Part shown: positions 58,348 to 64,000 of the stretch, one piece after another
Numbering within the stretch: the first letter of the stretch is position 1
Layout: every line of letters starts with the position of its first letter
DNA from: Tethya wilhelma
Taxonomy: Eukaryota > Porifera > Demospongiae > Tethyida > Tethyidae
NCBI GenBank assembly: GCA_964030475.1
Contig: CAXIPT010000003.1
Coordinates: forward strand, 12,296,519-12,360,518
Direction of reading: 5' to 3'
DNA length: 64,000 nt
Made by a program: the position numbers and the translations under genes
The notes under the pieces: generated by a model
The model's database searches: none
Seen by the model: the letters and a program-made list of their open reading frames with translations, nothing else
Told to the model about the DNA's origin: nothing

Positions 58348-61187
58348 TCTTTGTATAGTTCTATCATATCTTTCTATGTGTGTCTAGTTAGCAATAACAA
58401 TAATTATGATTAATATCTGGGCTTAATGAATGGCTTATTCACTTTTATATTCTATGTAGCTAAACAAAGTATGCGCTACTGAACATGTTAGCCAGTTTAA
58501 CATCACTGATTCATCAACATTCATACCATTGTATATGATTGGTCTGAATCATGTGTGCGCACTGAACTACTGTACCATACATACATTGGAGTTTACCATT
58601 ATTCTCTGATACATGCACTCACTAATAATACTTTTAATGCCATTTGGAAAGTTTTATTGTATAGCCATTTCATTCTGTGATGGAGCATTTCTGTCAGATA
58701 GCCTCACTTCAGCTCTTCTAGTTGGCACTCTGGTCATTGTACATGGGGTCTGTACATTTGGATCAACATTTGGGGGGGAAAATTAGTAACATTTTGTCTG
58801 GTCCATGTAGCTGTGTGGCTCACCGTTTGATGTTGGATTAGTGAATACAAGTTCTGTCCCTGGTTTGGCTATCCCACCTCCCTGTCGCTGGATCTGTGTG
58901 GACCAAGTGTGTGTGTGTGTATCATAGCAACTACGTTGTGTGTGTGTGTGTGTGTGTGTGTGTCTGTGATAGGTGTCATTACTTGTTCAAGAAGTTTTTG
59001 AGCATTGGTGATTCGTCTCAGTCTCGTTCCTAGGTAACCAACGGCAACACTCAATGAGATGATGACAAGGAGAAACACTCCACTTATCACTCCAAGGACT
59101 ATTGCTGCTGATGTGTGCACACCCTCAGCTGCACAGGTACAACCCTCTGTAGTCAATGATGTCGTCCTTATAGTGGGTGTGGTTAGTGTGGTTTCCATAG
59201 CAATGGTCGTCTGTGGATTGCTATTGGTCGTCATTGGTGTGTCCTGGCTCTCTGTGGTAGAAATAGTGGTGGTCGACAATGAACAGGGATCATCAGTGAA
59301 TGTTTCATTGGAGGAGGCAGCTGTCCCTGGTACTGTGCAGTTGAACTTGCCTATAGAATGGTAACAAGTTAATTTCAGTTCTATTTCAATATCTAGCTAG
59401 CTAGCTAGCTATGTTTACCATTTCTGATTGAAGTTTCTTGGTTGCTTACAAACTTGAAAAACACACATCCTTCTACGTCATTTTCTGATTCAGTGTCACA
59501 TGACACATTCATACGATAGAGCTCTCCCTCATAGTCCGCTCTCTCATAAGGCAGCTGTCCTTCCTCCACCTGGGGTACAAAGGTCAGATGGTTACTGTAG
59601 CTATATGGCTTCTCCTGACCTAGTTCTACCTGTATGGTGAGGTTGTCTCCAATGGCAAACCCTCTGGGACTGATGGACACACCCTCTCCACAATACACCT
59701 CCAGACCAGCTAGGCTACAGTTACCAAGGGAACCAGTTTGATTGGAATATAACACAATCTGAACTGGTACAGTCATTGCTGGTCCTGTGAACACTGACAG
59801 GGAGCCATTTTGAATAGTCACTGCCATGATAGCATCTGTTGGAGTTGAGCTTATTGGTGCCAATTGGAGGGAACATTCTGAAACTATGGATATAGTATGG
59901 GATAGTTTGTATTTCCCAGGCATTTGCCCGGGAATTGTCTCCTTGTGATTCAATCATGCCTACTTACCAAGAGATTGGTCAGAAATACACCTCTCACTTG
60001 AAATGAGGTACGTTGGTTGTGCCATTGGACAGAGCATAGGCTGACTACACTCCCTGTCTGTGTAGACAATGTCTTGACCTTGTCTTCTGAAAATACACTG
60101 TGGACCAGCAATGCTAGTCCCGGAACCTAACCTAGCTAGTAGGAGAAGACTGCCTAGAAGTCTGAGGATATGACCTGCTGCAGGAGTAGCTGCCATGGCT
60201 GGCTATATCTGTCCTAGGAGTCGTTTACTGTGTGTGTAAACTTTATGGTTCAATGATAGTTAATAGAATGTAACCCAATCCCCCATTCCACATTCCACTG
60301 GTCAGTGGAGCGTGAAAACTGCTCGATGTACTGCAACACTGGAGTCCTCATGAATAACACATTCTATTTAGTGAGGGAGTGTACAACTTGTGGGGGGTGT
60401 TTAGCTTATGTATTCCCAGATTATACATTGCCCAGTCTAATTATAAGGGAGTGTCCATGGTTTATACCCATGTATGCTAGTGTGCAGTGGTGTTGACAAA
60501 ATTTCCTTGAATTCAGTGAATTTGGGTAAACTCTCATGTTTGTTATGATTGCATATACAGCGTGTGTGTTGTATCTCCCAATGGAGTTCTCTACTGCAAG
60601 CGTCTGCAGTGCTCTGTAGTCAACAATTTCAGTTCCCCAAATTATCAACTGTTTGCTATCAACTGTGCAATTATAACAACAATGACGTGTCTGTGTGTGC
60701 ATTAATTGTAAACACTATATTGATCTCTGACCTACACTCTGTGGATGTGGTGTCCTTGCATGTCGACGTAGGAGTCCTGGGAGGACAGCAAGGGGGAGGA
60801 GGGGGGAAGATCGTAAATTGGTTCCTCTTGTGGCTGGTCAGCTGTTCCAAACTGGCCAGCAGCTGCCTCCACAGCTGGACTGTCAACGAACGCAGGGTTC
60901 TTTGTCAGTACGAGTGAGAGACTTGTTGGTTGATCGTAGAGGGGTGGAGGGGTAATGGACACAGCTGCCCCTATCTCATCTTCCTCGTCACTGGAGCTGT
61001 TGTAGATGAAGCTGTAGGTTTTATTCTTCCTCAAGATGGAGTCGTTGGAGTTCAAAGGTGGAGGCAGAGGTGGGGGAGAAGGTTGAGAGTCTCTTGAACA
61101 AGAAGCTTCTAACAAACTGTATCCACTTTTGATGTCTTGTAGCTTATCCTGTTTCAGCTTACCAGCTGGTTGTTTTTCTTGAGTTGA
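58348..61187 (-). repeat. Inverted repeat, right arm
   Basis: Complement of 36381-39217, containing gene B' and the 3' part of gene C. The breakpoint near 58348 lies beside an unknown base (58347). Homology to the left block continues past 61187, where the left copy is hidden by the gap, and resumes in diverged form up to the window edge. Confidence 0.92.
58718..60196 (-). CDS. B-type receptor-like membrane protein (right copy)
   Basis: Exons 59968-60196, 59419-59883, 58983-59350, 58824-58893 and 58718-58749; 387 residues, with the same predicted protein as the copy at 37372. Signal peptide, two-part Cys ectodomain, Thr-rich stalk, membrane span, short tail with YNDQ. The last intron is 2 bp shorter and its donor is GTGAGC instead of GTAAGC; the CA-repeat next to exon 4 is conserved. 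It lies 535 bp downstream of gene C on the same strand. Perfect coding identity next to diverged flanks suggests recent duplication, gene conversion or an assembly copy. Confidence 0.87.
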
Positions 61188-63372
61188 AGAAGACATCTCT
61201 TGTTTGATGAGCTTTGAGTATTGGACAGAACTTGGTGATGTGTTGTGTCGTGATTTCGTCATCTTGTCGTGAACCAGCTGGTCGTATTGATCGGCTAGTT
61301 TGTGTGTAGGAGAATGGGGTATTGAAATCGTTGTCACTGGCTCATACACCTGGATGAACTTGCTGTGATGTGGGTCCAAATCTCCATGCTGCAAGGTACA
61401 GGAAGAATGTTTTTCTTTCTTTTCTCTCAGCTTTGGCTTGAATGTGTCAAAAGTGAAATCAACATCGTCTTCTTTGAACTCTGTAGCTGTTGCCGTGAGG
61501 CTGGTCTTTCCTGCTCCCTCTGTTTCTGATGGCTTGGTTGTCTCCATGGTGATCTCAGCTTGGATTACCATTGAATTGGTTGCTTCTACGACACTGGAAT
61601 TATAGTTGTGGATGGGGGCCGTTACATTGTTGGCAGGGAGTGGTGGGCGGGGGTCGTTCTTTAGGGGGACAGGTGGTGGAGGGGGTACCCTCACAGGTCT
61701 GGGTGCCTCAACGATGGCTGCGTAGGTGTGGTCTTGTCATATGTATGCATGCATAGAAGGAGACTGTCAGTACATTTTGTGTATATCGATCTAAGCATGT
61801 ATATATGTATACCTTCTGGGTAGGAAGGTTCTCCCTGTGTTTCATTGGGAGCTACAGTCTCTCTATGATCAGCTGGTGCTGTGACTTGATCCACAGCTGT
61901 CTGCTGTGTTGCAACTTCACTCACTATAGAAGATATGAACATCATGCATATCCTTCATCTTTGGATGACTCTTATGAAGCAATACTGACAAGGTACTAAA
62001 CATAGGTTGGCTTACCTTCAGTCTCTGCTGTTGTTATCTGCTGAGGCGGCTGTTCATTGTGCTCTTCAGCTGCAGCAGCTGGAACTGTTGTGACAGTTGT
62101 TGTGATCACGTAGTTTTTTCTGTTTCTTCTGACAAGGCAGCCAATCACCACACACAGGAGTAGCATGACCAGCACCAGTGCCCCTATCCCTCCTCCTGTT
62201 CCAAAGATTACATATTGTAGAATATTAGAATCACCATTGTTGTCTGAGTCAGTAGTTGTTCCACTAGTCTCAGTAGTAGCCATGGTCAAAGTAGTTGGAT
62301 CCATTGGATTGTTAGTAGTAGTTGATACTATTGGCCTACCAGTAGTTATTGTAGGACAGCTGCTATCGTTTCTGGTCCCAGGTACAGTACAGTTGAACTT
62401 TGCTGCAAAGACTGTGGTATAGAAATGTGATGCACTCTCTCTCACTATCTTGCGATCAATAAACTTTATGTATTGTAACGATCATTTCAATATTCCCAAA
62501 GAAACAGTTTACAAACAGAAATTTGCCTCCACAAAACAATATTGTACATCTATAGCTATATTGTTTGAAAAACTAACACTTAATACCTTTACTTCCTTCA
62601 TTTTGGATGCTTTGTAGCTTGAAAAACACACATCCTTGAAAATCATTTTCTGATTCAACGTCACATGACACATTCATACGATAGAGCTCTCCCTCATAGT
62701 CAGCTCTCTCATAAGGCAGCTGTCCTTCCTCCACCTGGGGTACAAAGGTCAGATGTTTACCATAGCTATATGGCTTCTTCTGACCTAGTTCTACCTGTAT
62801 GGTGAGGTCATTTCCAATGGCGAACCCTCTGGGACTGATGGACACACCCTCTCCATGATACACCTCCAGACCAGCTAGGCTACAGTTATCAAGGGAACCA
62901 GTTTGATTGGAGTAAGACACAATCTGAACTGGTACACTTGCTATGCTACTTGCTGAAGTCCGTCTCGTGAACACAGAGAGGGAGCCATTTTGAATAGTGG
63001 TCACCGTAATGTAATATTTCATTGTGGGGGTCAGTGTTGAGCCAGTTTGTACCAATTGCAGGGAACACTGTGAGACTATAAGCAAGATAAGCTTGTGGTA
63101 ATTGAATAATCATTATGCAGCTACCTCATTACATAGCAAGCATGTTGTTTGTACAGCTCACCTAGGTTTTCATTAGCAGTACATGTTTCATTTGACACGA
63201 GATAGGTTGGCATATCTGCTGGACAAAAATTACTTTGATTTGAACTGCAGTCCATACTTGTGAATACTGCATCTCTGTCTTTCCTAGTGACACATGTTGC
63301 ATTAGGGATGGTGACACTCTTCACATGCTGGACTGTTAGTACAGCTACTAACACAATAATTGAATATTTCAT
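60732..63372 (-). CDS. C-type receptor-like protein with long signalling tail
   Basis: Exons 63162-63372, 62587-63075, 62016-62402, 61813-61923 and 60732-61717, all phase-1 borders; 727 residues. Signal peptide (YSIIVLVAVLTVQHVKS); Cys module C..DC..CPADMPTYLVSNETC; second module (VSQCSLQL...IGNDLTIQVELGQ...YERADYEGELYRMNVSCD); Thr-rich stalk; membrane span (GGGIGALVLVMLLLCVVIGCLV) followed by RRNRK; a cytosolic tail of about 460 residues. The tail carries PPPPPVP, YEPV, YDQL, YSKL, YSLL, SPPPLPPPL, YSFI, YNSS, YDQP, YDLP and YVDM. YVDM fits the PI3K p85 SH2 motif; YDQP/YDLP fit the Crk YxxP preference; YDQL and YSKL, 18 residues apart, are ITAM/ITIM-like. The start is the ATG at 63372. A role as a tyrosine-phosphorylated cell-surface receptor is inference; the ectodomain family is not recognised. 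Confidence 0.88.
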
Positions 63373-63638
63373 GTTTCTGCTCAATTATTCTTGAGCTCTT
63401 GCTGCACAGCTAGATGGTAAAGGTTTTTCTTTAATTGTTTTTTTCTTTCCCAAAAATCATGGATTCATAAACTGTTATTGTGTTTCACAACTATTGGAAA
63501 CTTGTATGCTATATATGTATATATAATATTATCTCACCAGATATATAGTTTATGCATTATTTTAGTATAGTTTATTCCTTGCTACTAATTTTAAAGTGCC
63601 ACGTGGGCATGCGATATTGATTATTGACACTTGGTGAT
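63373..63638. other. Spacer between D and C genes
   Basis: 266 bp, AT-rich, related in inverted orientation to 35245-35509. It presumably holds the C promoter; no TATA box clearly placed. Confidence 0.45.
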
Positions 63639-64000
63639 TTATGTGTTTGTTATCCAAGAGAGGGCTCTGCCATAAGATGGGTTGTCTTCCAGTTGTGAAT
63701 CAAGAGTGTGACTTGGGTTAATGATGTAGTTTCCTCCAACAAGATCAACATTTTCATATATAATATCTATACATTGGGAACCATCATATCCTTTATATCT
63801 TTGGTTCACATGATCAAATCTACAGTTTATGCAACACTGCATGTGATATTCTTACCTTGAGTGACTACCAATGCACCATGCTGTGGCTGGTCATCATTAG
63901 TTTGCCCTTCATTAGGGGCAGCTGGTATTGTGGTGGTATGCTGTGTTGTAGTGGTCTCATTTTTCCCTTCGTTTCTCCTGACAAGCCAGCCAATCACCAT
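63639..64000 (-). CDS. D-type receptor-like protein, 3' part (runs off the window)
   Basis: Two exons are visible. 63856-64000 continues past the edge, with the end of a membrane span, VIGWLVRRNEGKNE and a Thr-rich juxtamembrane part; 63639-63766 follows (phase 1). The tail encodes YENVDLVGGNYIINPSHT... and ends ALSWITNT. YENV fits the GRB2 YxN motif. The first exon aligns with the TM/stalk exon of gene C (GCLVRRNRK), and the last with the intact last exon of the left pseudogene (35123-35244). The order D-C-B on this strand mirrors the left cassette. Confidence 0.8.

Noticed and set aside
37372..63372. PDZ-binding C-termini linking the receptors to the nearby GRIP gene
   Set aside because: The ends (HRV, SAN, TNT) do not fit PDZ ligand classes well; only the adaptor ending SLGL is a weak class II fit, so proximity alone is not evidence.

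Overview
The window is animal nuclear DNA, most likely from a demosponge; an Amphimedon-type genome is my inference from overall character. Genes are split by short GT-AG introns (often 60-300 bp), neighbours are tightly packed, AT-rich spacers and (GA)n/(CA)n microsatellites are frequent, and there is one assembly gap (35783-36380) plus three single unknown bases (10061, 51074, 58347). The gene set (laminin, GRIP scaffold, UTP20, ANAPC4, DALRD3, TRAF-like and ROCO-Death proteins, complex III assembly factors) is metazoan.

Layout. 0-4.4 kb: an intronless RING-TRAF-MATH gene (+) lying beyond, or inside an intron of, the 5' part of a laminin-like gene (-). 4.6-21.5 kb: one large gene for UTP20 (-), carrying a tRNA-Leu(CAG) in an intron and broken up by an apparently perfect 2.05-kb tandem duplication (14172-18265). 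21.5-30 kb: a fucosyltransferase-like type II membrane protein (+) sharing a promoter region with UTP20, an unrecognised 1160-residue basic, serine-rich protein (+), and DALRD3 (-). 30.2-34 kb: two small membrane-anchored, tyrosine- and proline-rich adaptor-like proteins (+).

34.2-39.2 kb and 58.3-64 kb: two inverted copies of a three-gene cassette of type I receptor-like genes (called D, C and B here). The outer right copy is intact. The left copy has a decayed D, a gapped and decayed C, and an intact B identical in predicted protein to its right-hand twin. Between the copies lie about 19 kb of single-copy genes: UQCC6 and UQCC5 (-, head to tail 48 bp apart, possibly one dicistronic mRNA), GRIP with seven PDZ domains (-), ANAPC4 (+), and an ankyrin-Roc-COR-Death protein (-).

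Most notable points. (1) The inverted receptor cassette, whose long C-type tail shares an ordered set of tyrosine motifs and a PPPLPPPL-type element with the two neighbouring adaptor-like genes. This looks like an undescribed sponge receptor/adaptor signalling locus, but function is inference. (2) The UQCC5-UQCC6 pair, both in one frame and separated by tandem TAG stops. (3) Two related units in an ANAPC4 intron with CCAAT and TATA boxes and a covarying 3' hairpin, which look like small RNA genes. Splice models were built by eye from GT-AG sites, frame and homology recalled from memory; no database search was run.
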